The position numbers were made by a program, and so were the translations under genes. The notes under the pieces are model-generated. The model had not been told where the DNA came from and searched no databases. It saw nothing but the letters and a program-made list of their open reading frames with translations. Positions 1 to 9,681 of a stretch of DNA of 64,000 bases are shown piece by piece (positions within the stretch are counted from its first letter, which is position 1; every line of letters begins with the position of its first letter). Where the stretch lies: contig NZ_CP149928.1 in the NCBI RefSeq assembly GCF_037949285.1, positions 62,001 to 126,000 on the forward strand, read 5' to 3'. This DNA is from Thioclava sp. GXIMD4216 (GTDB lineage Bacteria; Pseudomonadota; Alphaproteobacteria; Rhodobacterales; Rhodobacteraceae).

Positions 1-1164
1 CCCGTCCGACAGATGCTCGACCGTAAAGCTGGCGTGCAAAGGGCTATCGCCCTCGACATCGCTATGGCCACCAAGAGACAGCGCAACCTCGGCCCCCTCG
101 CCCGCCTGATGCGCGAGCTCTACGGCCTTCGGGTCCCACAGCACCCCCACTGCCGCATCGGGCACATCCGCCGCCAGAAGCGCCTTGATCAGACCGGTCG
201 TATCCGAACTACCGCCTGCTCCGGGATTGTCCTGTGCATCGGCAATCACCACCGGCGCGCAGCCAACTGCGGTGCGCTCAAGCGCATGGGCCACGGCCCC
301 CTCCGGCGTGTAAAGCGTGCCTTGGAAAGCGCTTTCGGCGGCCTCGACCCGAGCCAGAAGCGCTGCCACAGCGGCCTCGGCCTCAGGGGGTGTCGCGCCA
401 TAGGCCCAGATCAGCTGGCCGCATTCGTCGAAATCCGCCGCCGGAAAGCCCATCGCATAGGACAGGCTGATCGCGCCCGTGTCCTCTTCGATCTGCGGCA
501 GAGCGGCATAAAGCCCGTCGGCGGGCGCATTCATCGTGGATTGCCAGCAGATGGGGATCATATAGTCCGGCGCCGCCATCGCCCGCGCGAAAGGCCGCCC
601 CAAGGCCACCCGCTTTTGCAAGAGATCAAAGGCCGCCGCCCCCGTATCGGCGCTATCCACATGCGGATAGGTCCGATAGGCCACCAAGGCATCGGTCATC
701 CCGACCATCCGGCGGGTCACATTGGCATGCAGGTCAAGGCTGACAACCAGCGGCAGATCCGGCCCGATGATCTGGCGGATACGTTCGATCAGCTCGCCCT
801 CGCCATCGGGGATATGTTCGGCACACATCGCGCCATGCAGGTCCAGATAGACCGCATCGGCGGGCAGGGCTGCGGTGATCAGATCACAAATCTCGCCCGC
901 GATGGCCTCGTAACAGCCGCGCGTCACCGGACCCGAGGGCACCGCCATCGCCCATAAAAGAGGGTCCACCTCGACCCCTGCCGCTTTGGCCGCGCGCAGG
1001 AAACCGGCGGCGGGCAGGTTGACGGTCTCGGTCATCACCTCAGTGATCCCCGCCCCTCGGCAGAGCGCGGGAAACCCCCCGCCATGTTCAAAGGCCGCCA
1101 TATCGGCGCGATCCTTGGCGAACGTATTGGTCTCATGCTGGAAACCGGCAAGCAGCACACGCAT
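1..1164 (-). CDS. M81 family metallopeptidase (MlrC-like), partial
   Basis: The reading frame is open from an ATG at 1164 to the left edge of the window, so the C-terminus is missing (388 codons seen). The N-terminus reads MRVLLAGFQHETNTF, and the QHETNTF motif at residues 9-15, followed later by YLDLHGAM and SLDLHANV, is typical of the microcystinase C (MlrC) family, zinc-dependent hydrolases of unusual peptides or amides. The gene follows the peptide ABC transporter genes on the same strand with an 11-bp gap and is probably in the same operon. The physiological substrate cannot be read from sequence; linearised or modified peptides imported by the adjacent transporter are the likely target (inference). 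Confidence 0.85.
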   Translation of the reverse strand, partial: MRVLLAGFQHETNTFAKDRADMAAFEHGGGFPALCRGAGITEVMTETVNLPAAGFLRAAKAAGVEVDPLLWAMAVPSGPVTRGCYEAIAGEICDLITAALPADAVYLDLHGAMCAEHIPDGEGELIERIRQIIGPDLPLVVSLDLHANVTRRMVGMTDALVAYRTYPHVDSADTGAAAFDLLQKRVALGRPFARAMAAPDYMIPICWQSTMNAPADGLYAALPQIEEDTGAISLSYAMGFPAADFDECGQLIWAYGATPPEAEAAVAALLARVEAAESAFQGTLYTPEGAVAHALERTAVGCAPVVIADAQDNPGAGGSSDTTGLIKALLAADVPDAAVGVLWDPKAVELAHQAGEGAEVALSLGGHSDVEGDSPLHASFTVEHLSDG

Positions 1165-1175
1165 GGCTTCTCCTC

Positions 1176-2792
1176 TCAAACGGCCCGCAACAGCGGGCGG
1201 AAGTTCTGGAAATCCCACGCGGGCGCAGGGGCGGCCTCGATCAGCGCGCGGGTATAGGGATGCGAGGGGGCCATCAGCACATCCCGCGTGGCACCCTGTT
1301 CGACGATCTGCCCCTTCTGCATCACCACAAGCGCGTTACAGATCTGCGCAGCTACCCGCAGATCATGGGTGATAAACAGCACCGACACGCCGGTGCGGTC
1401 GCGGATATCCTCCAGCAGATCCAGCACCTGCGCCTGCACCGACACATCCAGCGCCGAGACCGCCTCATCCGCGATCAACAGATCCGGCTCCATCACGATG
1501 GCCCGCGCAATGGCAATCCGTTGGCGCTGCCCGCCCGAGAACTGATGCGGATAGCGGTCCATCACCGAGGCCGGAAGATTGACCATCTCAAGCGTCGCCG
1601 CCGCCTTGGCCCGCGCCTGAGCCTCGGGCATACCGTAGTTCAAAAGCCCCTCCATCAGCGATTGCGCGATGGTCCGGCGCGGGTTGAGCGAACGGTAGGG
1701 GTCCTGAAAGATATATTGCACCTGACGGCGCATCTCGCGCAGATTGCGCATCGGCACAATGTCCTGCCCCTGCAGGCGTACGGCCCCGTCGCTGGGGTCG
1801 GTCAGCCGCATCACACAGCGCGCCACGGTGGATTTACCCGAGCCGCTTTCGCCGATAATCCCCGTAATCTCGCCCTTGCGGACGGTGAAATTGATGTTCT
1901 GCGCGGCCTTCACCTCGGTCCTGCCCTTGCCATAGGTCTTGGCAAGGCCGATCACATCCAGCACCTTGGGCTGATCCGGCAGCGGCGCGAAACGCGGCTG
2001 CATCGAGGGCACCGAGGAAATCAGCATCCGCGTATACTCCTGTTTCGGGCGCGCAAGGATTTCATCGCGCGTGCCGGTTTCCACCAGATCGCCACGGTTC
2101 ATCACCACGATCCGGTCGGCAATATCCGAGACCACACCGAAGTCATGGGTGACAAAAACAACCGCCGTGCCTTCCTCTTCCTGCAACTCCTTGATCAGCT
2201 TCAGGATCTGCTTCTGCGTGGTCACATCCAGCGCGGTGGTGGGCTCATCGGCCAGCAACACACGCGGCCGCAGGATCAGCGCCATGGCGATCACGATGCG
2301 CTGGCGCTGTCCGCCCGAAAGCTGATGCGGATAGCTGCCATAGATGCGCGCGACATCGGGCAGATGCACGCGCTCCATCATCTGCAGCACCGACTTGCGG
2401 CGCTCGGCTTTGGACAGTTTGGTATGCAGGCGCAGCACCTCGTCGATCTGGTCCCCCACCGTCTTCACCGGATTAAGCGCGGTCATCGGTTCCTGAAACA
2501 CCATCGACACTTTGGAGGCCCTGAGCGCCCGCATCCGCGCGGGCGTGGCCTGTAGCACATCCTCGCCATCCAAGAGGATACGCCCCGTGGTGACCTGCAG
2601 CGCGTCTTTCGGCAAAAGCCCCATCACCGCCATAGAGGTGATCGACTTGCCCGAGCCGCTTTCGCCCACCACACAAACCGTCTCTCCGGCCTTCACGGTA
2701 AAGCTGATATTGCGGGTGATCGGGCGGGCGCCTTTGGGACGGGTGTCGATGCTGACATCCTCGACCGAGAGCACAACATTTTCATCCTTCAT
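1176..2792 (-). CDS. Peptide ABC transporter, fused dual ATP-binding protein
   Basis: This 538-residue protein joins two complete ABC ATPase domains, equivalent to DppD fused to DppF, as in GsiA and YejF. The first Walker A (GESGSGKS) is at residues 43-50 and the second near residue 314. Each half has an SGGQRQR signature, and Walker B regions read [11 protein letters not shown] and LIADEAVSALD; in the second half an Ala replaces the usual Pro. The C-terminus of each half has the oligopeptide-type extension (HPYTRALI in the second). It sits directly downstream of two permeases and energises uptake of peptides or related solutes across the inner membrane. Confidence 0.93.
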   Translation of the reverse strand: MKDENVVLSVEDVSIDTRPKGARPITRNISFTVKAGETVCVVGESGSGKSITSMAVMGLLPKDALQVTTGRILLDGEDVLQATPARMRALRASKVSMVFQEPMTALNPVKTVGDQIDEVLRLHTKLSKAERRKSVLQMMERVHLPDVARIYGSYPHQLSGGQRQRIVIAMALILRPRVLLADEPTTALDVTTQKQILKLIKELQEEEGTAVVFVTHDFGVVSDIADRIVVMNRGDLVETGTRDEILARPKQEYTRMLISSVPSMQPRFAPLPDQPKVLDVIGLAKTYGKGRTEVKAAQNINFTVRKGEITGIIGESGSGKSTVARCVMRLTDPSDGAVRLQGQDIVPMRNLREMRRQVQYIFQDPYRSLNPRRTIAQSLMEGLLNYGMPEAQARAKAAATLEMVNLPASVMDRYPHQFSGGQRQRIAIARAIVMEPDLLIADEAVSALDVSVQAQVLDLLEDIRDRTGVSVLFITHDLRVAAQICNALVVMQKGQIVEQGATRDVLMAPSHPYTRALIEAAPAPAWDFQNFRPLLRAV

Positions 2793-2803
2793 AACACGTC
2801 CTT

Positions 2804-3715
2804 TCAGAGGCGTTTCGCCATGCGCGGGTCCAGCTGGTCGCGCAGCACATCACCCAGCATGTTCACGCTCAGCACGGTCAGCGACACCATCACACCGGGG
2901 AAGAAGATCAGTTCGGGCTTGAGCAGGAAGAACTTGCGCCCGTCGGCCATCATATTGCCCCAAGACGGAATTTCGGGCGGCACGCCTGCGCCCAGAAAGG
3001 ACAGGATGGATTCCGTCATGATAGCGGCGGCAAAGATATAGGTGCCCTGCACCAGCAAAGGCGCCACCGTATTGGGCAGCATATGCCGCCAGACCATCTT
3101 GCCCATCGAGGTGCCCAGAACCGAGGCGGCCTCGACATAGGGTTCATTGCGCACCCCCATGATGACGCCGCGCACCATCCGCGCCACGCGGGGGATCTCG
3201 GGGATGGAGATCGCAATCAGCACCGTGGTCAGCGTGCCGCCCGAAATCGCCACCAGCGCCACCGCCAGAAGCACCCCCGGAATGGCCATCAGCCCGTCCA
3301 TCACACGGCTGAGCACCGCATCGATCCATTTGAAATAGCCGGTCAGCACGCCGATCACCATCCCGAAGAGGATCGAGATCACCACCGTCCCCGCCCCCAC
3401 CGCGAGCGAAATCCGTGACCCGTAGATGATGCGCGAGAACATGTCGCGGCCATAGCTGTCGGTGCCAAGAAGGTGCTCGGGCGATGGCGGCTTGAGCCGC
3501 ACCGAAGGGTCAAGCTGGATCGGGTCATGGGCGGTGATCAGCGGCGCAAAGACCGACATCAGCACGATGACCAGCAGCACCGCGCCGGAAATCTTGGCAG
3601 GCCAGCTGGAGAAGACGCCGCCAAGGGCTGCCATCAGACCGGATTTCCGGCCATTGCCCTCCATCTCCGGCAGGCTGAGGGGCGCATCATCAAGGGCGGA
3701 AGTATCGGATTTCAT
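2804..3715 (-). CDS. Peptide ABC transporter permease, DppC type
   Basis: The 303-residue inner-membrane protein has a cytoplasmic N-terminus of about 35 residues, a first membrane segment (KISGAVLLVIVLMSVFAPLI), the LLGTDSYGRDMFSRI motif typical of DppC/OppC permeases, and the EAA loop region near EAASVLGTSMGKMVWRHMLP. It ends with the usual GDVLRDQLDPR. It lies between the DppB-type permease (20-bp gap) and the fused ATPase gene (11-bp gap), so the three are co-transcribed. It forms the membrane pore together with its partner permease. Confidence 0.93.
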   Translation of the reverse strand: MKSDTSALDDAPLSLPEMEGNGRKSGLMAALGGVFSSWPAKISGAVLLVIVLMSVFAPLITAHDPIQLDPSVRLKPPSPEHLLGTDSYGRDMFSRIIYGSRISLAVGAGTVVISILFGMVIGVLTGYFKWIDAVLSRVMDGLMAIPGVLLAVALVAISGGTLTTVLIAISIPEIPRVARMVRGVIMGVRNEPYVEAASVLGTSMGKMVWRHMLPNTVAPLLVQGTYIFAAAIMTESILSFLGAGVPPEIPSWGNMMADGRKFFLLKPELIFFPGVMVSLTVLSVNMLGDVLRDQLDPRMAKRL

Positions 3716-3735
3716 GAAAGTCCTCCTGAGCTTGG

Positions 3736-4677
3736 TCAGTGACGGATGCGCGGATCGAAGACGCCATACAGGAGGTCAACACAGAGGTTGATCACCACAT
3801 AGATGGCGGAAAACAAAAGGATCACGGCCTGAATGACGGTGTAATCCCGCGCCAGAACGGAATCGAGCACCAGCCGCCCGAGGCCCGGAATATTGAAGAC
3901 CGACTCTGTCACCACCACACCGCCGATCAGCATGGCAATCGACACGCCGATGATGGTGATGATCGGCACGGCGGCATTTCCCAGCGCGTGGCTCATCAGC
4001 ACGGAGCGTTCGCGCAAGCCTTTGGCGCGGGCGGTGCGGATGTAATCCTCGCCCATCACCTCGATGACATTGGTGCGCACGATGCGGGCAATCAACGCGA
4101 TATAGGGAAAGCTCAGTGCGACGGAGGGCAGCACCAGCCGTTCGATAAAGCCGCCAAAACCATTGGCCAGCGGCTGGTAGCCCTGCACCGGAAACCAGCC
4201 CAAGATACGCGAGAAGACCAGTATCAGCACATAGCCGATAATGAACACCGGCACCGAGAACCCCACAACCGAGCCCGCCATTACCAGACGGTCCAGCCAT
4301 TTGCCCTGTTGCCACGCCGCAATTACGCCCAGCGGGATCGAGACGGCAATCGCCAGCACCACGGTGCAGAGGCTCAGCGCCAGCGTCGGGCCGAAACGGT
4401 CCATGATCAGTTCAGTCGCGGGTTTGCCGGAAATCAACGAGGTGCCCATATCGCCATGGGCCATATTGCCCAGCCAGATCACCAGCTGTTCAAGCAGGGG
4501 CTTTGTCAGCCCCATGCTCTCGCGCAGTTGGTCAAGCTGCTCGGGAGTCGCATTGGGCCCCGCAATCATCACCGCCGGATCCCCCGGCGACAGGCGCAAC
4601 ACGAGAAACACGATGATCGCGACCATCAACAGCACCGGAATGGCCGAGAGGATACGTTTGGTGATGAACAGCAGCAT
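3736..4677 (-). CDS. Peptide ABC transporter permease, DppB type
   Basis: The protein has 313 residues with about six membrane segments. It starts MLLFITKRILSAIPVLLM and carries the family signatures FLVLRLSPGDPA near residue 30, the EAA motif (DYIRTARAKGLRERSVLMSH) near residue 205, and a C-terminal DLLYGVFDPRIRH. These are hallmarks of DppB/OppB permeases in peptide, nickel and glutathione uptake systems. The gene follows the binding-protein gene with a 7-bp gap and precedes the DppC-type gene. Confidence 0.93.
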   Translation of the reverse strand: MLLFITKRILSAIPVLLMVAIIVFLVLRLSPGDPAVMIAGPNATPEQLDQLRESMGLTKPLLEQLVIWLGNMAHGDMGTSLISGKPATELIMDRFGPTLALSLCTVVLAIAVSIPLGVIAAWQQGKWLDRLVMAGSVVGFSVPVFIIGYVLILVFSRILGWFPVQGYQPLANGFGGFIERLVLPSVALSFPYIALIARIVRTNVIEVMGEDYIRTARAKGLRERSVLMSHALGNAAVPIITIIGVSIAMLIGGVVVTESVFNIPGLGRLVLDSVLARDYTVIQAVILLFSAIYVVINLCVDLLYGVFDPRIRH

Positions 4678-4684
4678 GTCAGGA

Positions 4685-6274
4685 TCACTCCGACTTGGTC
4701 ACATTCCAGAAGACGGGGGCTTCCGCTTCGGGCATGCCCTGCAGCTTGGCCGAGACCACGTTGATATTGGCGAATTCCCCCATCGGGATCATCACGACGT
4801 TATCAATGGCCAGCTGGTCGATCTCCTTGGCGATCTGCACCTGAGACGCGGTGTCGGGCGCTTCGGCAAAGGAGGCGCGCAGCTCTTCGATCTTCGGCAC
4901 ATCCGGCCAGCCGAACCACGCGCTATCCCCGCCTGCCGCAGTGCCGATAAAGCCTACCGGATCACCCACATCGGGTAGCACATTGGTCGTCGAGAAGATG
5001 TTCCAGCCACCCTCGGCCACCGGCGCCTTGGACGCGCGACGCGCCACGACACTGGCCCAATCCATCGCGACCACATCCACCTTGAAGCCGCCATCGCGCA
5101 GCTGCTGGGCAATCACCGGACCCTGCGGCGCCAGAGACGCCAGATCGGTGGCCTGCATCAGCATGATGGGCTTGCCGTCATAGCCCGCCTCTTGCAGCAG
5201 TTCCTTGGATTTCTCGGGATTGGCCTTGATGATCTCCTCGGCCTTATAGTCGGTGGCATAGGGACCCGAACAGCCGAAGACGGCGGCACAGGTGCTGGAG
5301 CTGTCTTCAGCCGTGCCCACCTGCGCGTTCAGCATGGGTTTCTGGCCAAGGGCGGCCATCGCGGCCTCGCGGTATTTGAGGTTGTCAAAGGGCGGTTGCG
5401 TCCAGTTCAGCCGCACGAGGTTCTGGCTGCCCTGTTTGGCAAAGGCCTGCGTGTAGAAATCGGGGTTGCCATCGACCAGCGGCAGAAGATCCTGCTGCAC
5501 CTGTTCCACAAAATCGACCTCGCCCGACATCATGGCGGTCAGGGCGGTCATCGGGTCGGGCATGGCGGTCCAGATGACCTTATCCACCTTCACGACCTTG
5601 CCGCCCGCCATCCCGCTGGAGGGTTCGTCACGCGGCACATAGTCCTCGTTTTTCAGGAAGACCGCCTGCACCCCCGGCTGATAGGACGCGCTGTCGAATT
5701 TGAACGGGCCGGAGCCGATGGTCGAGGTGATCGGCGTGGAAATCGGCGTCTCGGCCACGGCCTTGGGCATCATGAAAGGCGCAATCCCCGAGGGCTTCGA
5801 TAGCGCCAGAAGCGCGATCCCCGTCGGTTCGGCAAAGGTCATGGTGAAGGATTTATCGTCCACGACCTCCATTGCGCTCATCAGCTTGGCCATCACCTGA
5901 CCGGTCTTGTCGACCTGATCCCAACGCGCGATCGAGGCCACACAATCCGCCGCCGTCACCGGCGTGCCATCATGCCATTTCAGCCCGTCGCGCAGGGTGA
6001 ACGTATAGGTCAGCCCGTCCTCCGAAACCGCCCAGCTGGCCATCTGCGGCTGGACCTTGCCCGCCTCGTCGCGCGCCAGCAGCGTGTCATAGACCATATA
6101 GCCGTAATTGCGCAGGATATAGGCCGTGCTGATCGCCGGATCGAGCGCGCGCAGGGGCGCATTCATCACGGCGGTAATGGTGGTTTCGGCATGGGCGGCG
6201 ACAGAGCTGGCTCCCAAAAGCACTGATACCAGCGCACCCTTGAGCAGCCCCGAAGAAGACTTCGGAAGAAACAT
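4685..6274 (-). CDS. Peptide ABC transporter substrate-binding protein (SBP_bac_5)
   Basis: The 529-residue periplasmic binding protein has a signal peptide (MFLPKSSSGLLKGALVSVLL, cleavage expected after AHA) and family 5 motifs such as GLTYTFTLRDGLKWHDGTPV. I chose the ATG at 6274, 17 codons inside the longest frame, because an AGGAG ribosome site lies 7 bases upstream and the signal peptide begins there. It is the first gene of the minus-strand operon and is transcribed from the shared control region with the amidase genes. The ligand is unknown; neighbouring hydrolases point to peptides or amides. Confidence 0.92.
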   Translation of the reverse strand: MFLPKSSSGLLKGALVSVLLGASSVAAHAETTITAVMNAPLRALDPAISTAYILRNYGYMVYDTLLARDEAGKVQPQMASWAVSEDGLTYTFTLRDGLKWHDGTPVTAADCVASIARWDQVDKTGQVMAKLMSAMEVVDDKSFTMTFAEPTGIALLALSKPSGIAPFMMPKAVAETPISTPITSTIGSGPFKFDSASYQPGVQAVFLKNEDYVPRDEPSSGMAGGKVVKVDKVIWTAMPDPMTALTAMMSGEVDFVEQVQQDLLPLVDGNPDFYTQAFAKQGSQNLVRLNWTQPPFDNLKYREAAMAALGQKPMLNAQVGTAEDSSSTCAAVFGCSGPYATDYKAEEIIKANPEKSKELLQEAGYDGKPIMLMQATDLASLAPQGPVIAQQLRDGGFKVDVVAMDWASVVARRASKAPVAEGGWNIFSTTNVLPDVGDPVGFIGTAAGGDSAWFGWPDVPKIEELRASFAEAPDTASQVQIAKEIDQLAIDNVVMIPMGEFANINVVSAKLQGMPEAEAPVFWNVTKSE

Positions 6275-6312
6275 GATGATCTCCTGTTGGACGTCGTGCT
6301 TTGGATTGTTGG

Positions 6313-6328
6313 TGATTGTCGACAATCA
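6313..6328. promoter_or_regulatory. Perfect 16-bp palindromic operator
   Basis: TGATTGTCGACAATCA is a perfect inverted repeat 38 bases upstream of the binding-protein start. Its core ATTGTCGACAAT recurs in front of the amidase gene at 6650-6661. The TTGTNNNNACAA shape fits operators of GntR/FadR-type regulators. No regulator gene is adjacent within the window, so the controlling protein may lie elsewhere, perhaps left of the window. Confidence 0.6.
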
Positions 6329-6443
6329 CTCGTTCAGGGTAAGGGCAGATCTTTTCTCCAAGCAAGCCCCAGTTCTCAAAAGCTCAAATTTTATGTGATC
6401 GGTCAAAGGGATGCCCGAGGATCGCGGCGTAAAAATCAAACCA

Positions 6444-6461
6444 TATCATACATATATGATA
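6444..6461. promoter_or_regulatory. AT-rich inverted repeat in divergent promoter region
   Basis: TATCATA and TATGATA face each other across a 4-base spacer in the middle of the 525-bp divergent region (6275-6799). The whole region is AT-rich compared with its surroundings and holds no convincing gene. The repeat could be a second regulator site or part of a promoter; nothing in the sequence decides between these. Confidence 0.35.
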
Positions 6462-6649
6462 ATCAAGATTATTATTTAGGCAGATTTATTCAGGGAATAT
6501 TTTGCCATAGGCCTCCATAATACACCTTATAAATTCAATCTATTCGGCAATCTTTTCAGCACCTTAACAAAAAATCTCTCACTGATGCCAAATCTGCAGG
6601 CCGTGGCAGAACCGTTCTGTAAAACAGGCCAAAATTTTTGACATTGATT

Positions 6650-6661
6650 ATTGTCGACAAT
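6650..6661. promoter_or_regulatory. 12-bp palindromic operator, second copy
   Basis: ATTGTCGACAAT repeats the core of the operator at 6313-6328 and lies 138 bases before the amidase start. The pair of sites, one near each divergent gene, suggests that one regulator controls the transporter operon and the amidase operon together (inference). Confidence 0.55.
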
Positions 6662-6799
6662 TTTGTAGCGTCGATAGAGAGACAGGATCGGGGGCAGAAC
6701 AATCGCTCCCTCTCCGCATATCCCCCATGCCACTGGCACCTGTACCTCCCCGCTCAGGGGCTGGCAGGGCCTGCTTGCCACCAAGCGCCGGAGACCCGC

Positions 6800-8296
6800 A
6801 TGACCGACACAATAGACGCCTCCCTTACAATGAGTTGGGACGAATGGTACGCCCATGACGGGCTGGGGCTGGCCCAGCTTATCCGTGCGGGCGATGTCAC
6901 CGCCGAAGAGGTCGCCGCTCAGGCGGCCCACGCGATCCGTGCGGTCAATCCCGAAATCTGTGGCGTTGTCGAGGTCTTTGACGATGCCGTGGCCGATAGC
7001 GCGGGACATGGCACCAATCCCCAAGGCCCCTTCGCGGGGCTGCCCTTCCTGATGAAAGATCTGGGGCCGACAGTCGCGGGGCGGCTGCAGGAACAGGGCT
7101 CGCTTTACCTGAAAGGCAACCGGCCCGAGAAAGACGCCTTTCTGACCACGAAGATCAAACAGGCGGGGCTGAATATCATCGGGCGCAGCACAACGCCGGA
7201 ATTCGGCTGCTGTAGCTCGGCCGAGAACCCTGCCGTCTATGTCACCCGCAACCCTTGGGACACGGGGTTCACCAGTTGCGGATCTTCTGCGGGGTCTTCG
7301 GTGATGGTGGGCGCGGGCGTTTTGCCGCTTGCGCATGGCACCGATGGGGGTGGCTCGATCCGGATTCCCGCCGGCTGCTGCGGGGCGATCGGGCTGAAAT
7401 CGTCGCGCGGGACCTTCTCGATTGCGCCCGCCAATTCCGATTTCTCCTCGGTGGTCTCGACGCAGGGCTGCATCTCGCGCACGGTGCGCGACACCGCTGC
7501 CTTTGTATACCACTGCCGTGGCGGAGCGCCGGGAGAATTCATGCCCTTCTGGCACCCCGAGACGCCCTTCCTGGAACAGATCCAGAATGACCCGCGGCGG
7601 CTGAAGATTGCTGTCTCGCATGAATGGGGACCCTATGCGGCCACGCCCCATATTGCAGCCGAACTCATCCGCGTGGCGGAGTTCTTCGAGAGCCTCGGCC
7701 ATTATGTGGAGTTCGTCACCCCCAAGGTGGATTTCGCCAAAGCCTATGCCGCCCAGACCACCTGCTATATCTCGAATTTCGCGCAGGTGGTGAATAACCT
7801 CTTGCGGATGAAGGGGTTGGAGAAGCCCCCCGAAGACCTTTTCGAGCCGATGAACATCCGCATCTGGGAACAGGGCAAGGATATCAGCTATACGACCCGC
7901 GCCGATATGCAGCTGGATTTCAACGAGACCGCCCGAGCCTTCGGCGCAGCCTTTCAGGAATGGGACATCCTGCTGACCCCCACCACCGCGCGCGAGACCC
8001 CCACCATCGGCACCACCGAATATCTGACCACCACCGATAACCCTTCGGCGCTAGACTGGTTCGAGAACCTCTGGGGGTTCTTCGCCTATACGCCGCTCAA
8101 CAATCTTTGTGGCACCCCTGGTATGTCGCTGCCGCTGGCCGTTCATGCCAATGGGTTGCCCTTGGGGATGCAGATCCATGCCGCCCAAGGCAATGACGGG
8201 TTGCTTTTGCAACTGGCCGCTCAGGTCGAGCGCGCGATCGAAGGCAAGTGGAATCAGGGCCGCCTGCCGCAGGTCCATGTGACCAAGCTCGGCTAA
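6800..8296 (+). CDS. Amidase signature family hydrolase
   Basis: The 498-residue protein hydrolyses an amide bond through a Ser-cisSer-Lys triad. Lys86 (FLMKDLG), Ser162 (in CGSSAGSS) and Ser186 (in GGGSIRIPA) have the spacing of the family. I chose the ATG at 6800 because GGAG lies about 6-9 bases upstream and the preceding 54 codons of the open frame cross the operator region and show no family similarity. It is the first gene of a plus-strand operon with the C69 peptidase and a kinase, and is divergent from the peptide transporter. The exact substrate is unknown. Confidence 0.92.
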   Translation: MTDTIDASLTMSWDEWYAHDGLGLAQLIRAGDVTAEEVAAQAAHAIRAVNPEICGVVEVFDDAVADSAGHGTNPQGPFAGLPFLMKDLGPTVAGRLQEQGSLYLKGNRPEKDAFLTTKIKQAGLNIIGRSTTPEFGCCSSAENPAVYVTRNPWDTGFTSCGSSAGSSVMVGAGVLPLAHGTDGGGSIRIPAGCCGAIGLKSSRGTFSIAPANSDFSSVVSTQGCISRTVRDTAAFVYHCRGGAPGEFMPFWHPETPFLEQIQNDPRRLKIAVSHEWGPYAATPHIAAELIRVAEFFESLGHYVEFVTPKVDFAKAYAAQTTCYISNFAQVVNNLLRMKGLEKPPEDLFEPMNIRIWEQGKDISYTTRADMQLDFNETARAFGAAFQEWDILLTPTTARETPTIGTTEYLTTTDNPSALDWFENLWGFFAYTPLNNLCGTPGMSLPLAVHANGLPLGMQIHAAQGNDGLLLQLAAQVERAIEGKWNQGRLPQVHVTKLG

Positions 8297-8305
8297 GGAG
8301 GCCCC

Positions 8306-9661
8306 ATGTGCGACACAATACTGGTTCTGGGCAGCCTGACCCAAGACGGGCGCAGCTATTTTGCCAAGAACTCGGACCGCGCGCCGAATGAGGCGCAATA
8401 TCTGACGAAGGTGGAGGCCGCGCGCCATGCCCCTGATGCCCGCGTGCAGGCCACCTATATCGACCTGCCGCAGGTCGGGCAGACCTATGCCTGCATCGGC
8501 TCGCGCCCGTGGTGGATCTGGGGGTTCGAGCATGGGGTCAACGAACATGGGCTGACCATCGGCAATGAGGCCGTCTGGTCGCGGCTGGCGGCCGATGGGG
8601 GGCCGAACCTTCTGGGCATGGACCTCCTGCGCCTCACGCTGGAACGCGCCCGTGATGCCGATGAGGGACTGAAGGTGCTGACCGGATTGATCGAGACCTA
8701 TGGTCAGGGGGGCCATGCCGCTTTGACCCGCGAGATGGTCTATCACAACGCCTTCCTGCTGGCCGATGGCCGCTCAGGCTGGGTGGTGGAAAGCGCGGGC
8801 CGCCATTGGGTGGCCCGCAAGGTCACGCAATGGGCCGCCATTTCCAATGTCTATTCGATCGGGCGCGATTATGACCTGATCTCGGATCAGGCCGAGGCTT
8901 TTGCCACTGAACAGGGCTGGCATCCGGCAGGCACGCCCTTTGACTGGGCGCGCGCCTATACCGATAGCACCCGCGCCAATCTGCCCGCCTGCCATGCGCG
9001 GCTTGCCATGTCGCGCGCCAAAGTGGCGGGCCTGCCCAAGGGCGGGATCGGGCTGACCGAGATGATCGACGTGCTACGCGATCATGGCGGCGATCCGGAC
9101 CGGCATCCGGCGGCGGGCGGCCAGGCCTGTGTCTGCATGCATGGGGTCAGCGCCAGTTCCGGTTCGGAAACCGCCGCTTCGATGATCGTGGCCCTGCCAG
9201 CCACGCCGCAGACCCCGCGCGAGATCTGGGTCAGCCTTGCCTCGCCCTGCCTGTCGGGCTTCATTCCGGTCTGGCTCGATACCGATCTGCCCAAAGGCTG
9301 GAGCCAGCCCGCCCACCATACCGACCCCGATCAATGGTGGGATATCGAGCGCCTGCAACGGCTTATCGACCCCGATTATACCAGCCTCGCCCGAGGCTTG
9401 CGAGCGCAGTTCAACGGCATGCCCCATAAGGCGAGGGCCGAGCTTTCCCTTGCCAGCAAAGCCGATGCCGCCACCCGTAACGCCATTTCCCAACGCGCGG
9501 CCCGCAGCTATCGCGAGATCGTCGATGCGGGATTGCAGGACCGCGCCGACCGCCCGCGAAGCCCCGACCCGCGCGGAGACTATCTGGCGGACATCAATCG
9601 CGCCATCCCCCGCACCAGCCGCGATGCACGCGAAGACCTTGCCTTGCACGCCAGCCCCTAG
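8306..9661 (+). CDS. C69 family dipeptidase
   Basis: The 451-residue protein begins MCDTILVLGSLTQDGRSYFA, with Cys2 in the position of the N-terminal nucleophile of peptidase family C69 (secernin and PepD-like dipeptidases, Ntn hydrolases). The following KNSDRAPNEAQ and the internal GNEAVWS are also family features. The gene is 9 bases after the amidase stop, preceded by AAGGAGG, so the two are translated from one message. It probably trims dipeptides delivered by the divergent transporter (inference). Confidence 0.9.
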   Translation: MCDTILVLGSLTQDGRSYFAKNSDRAPNEAQYLTKVEAARHAPDARVQATYIDLPQVGQTYACIGSRPWWIWGFEHGVNEHGLTIGNEAVWSRLAADGGPNLLGMDLLRLTLERARDADEGLKVLTGLIETYGQGGHAALTREMVYHNAFLLADGRSGWVVESAGRHWVARKVTQWAAISNVYSIGRDYDLISDQAEAFATEQGWHPAGTPFDWARAYTDSTRANLPACHARLAMSRAKVAGLPKGGIGLTEMIDVLRDHGGDPDRHPAAGGQACVCMHGVSASSGSETAASMIVALPATPQTPREIWVSLASPCLSGFIPVWLDTDLPKGWSQPAHHTDPDQWWDIERLQRLIDPDYTSLARGLRAQFNGMPHKARAELSLASKADAATRNAISQRAARSYREIVDAGLQDRADRPRSPDPRGDYLADINRAIPRTSRDAREDLALHASP

Positions 9662-9681
9662 ACCTCAGGACGGAGCCCGCC

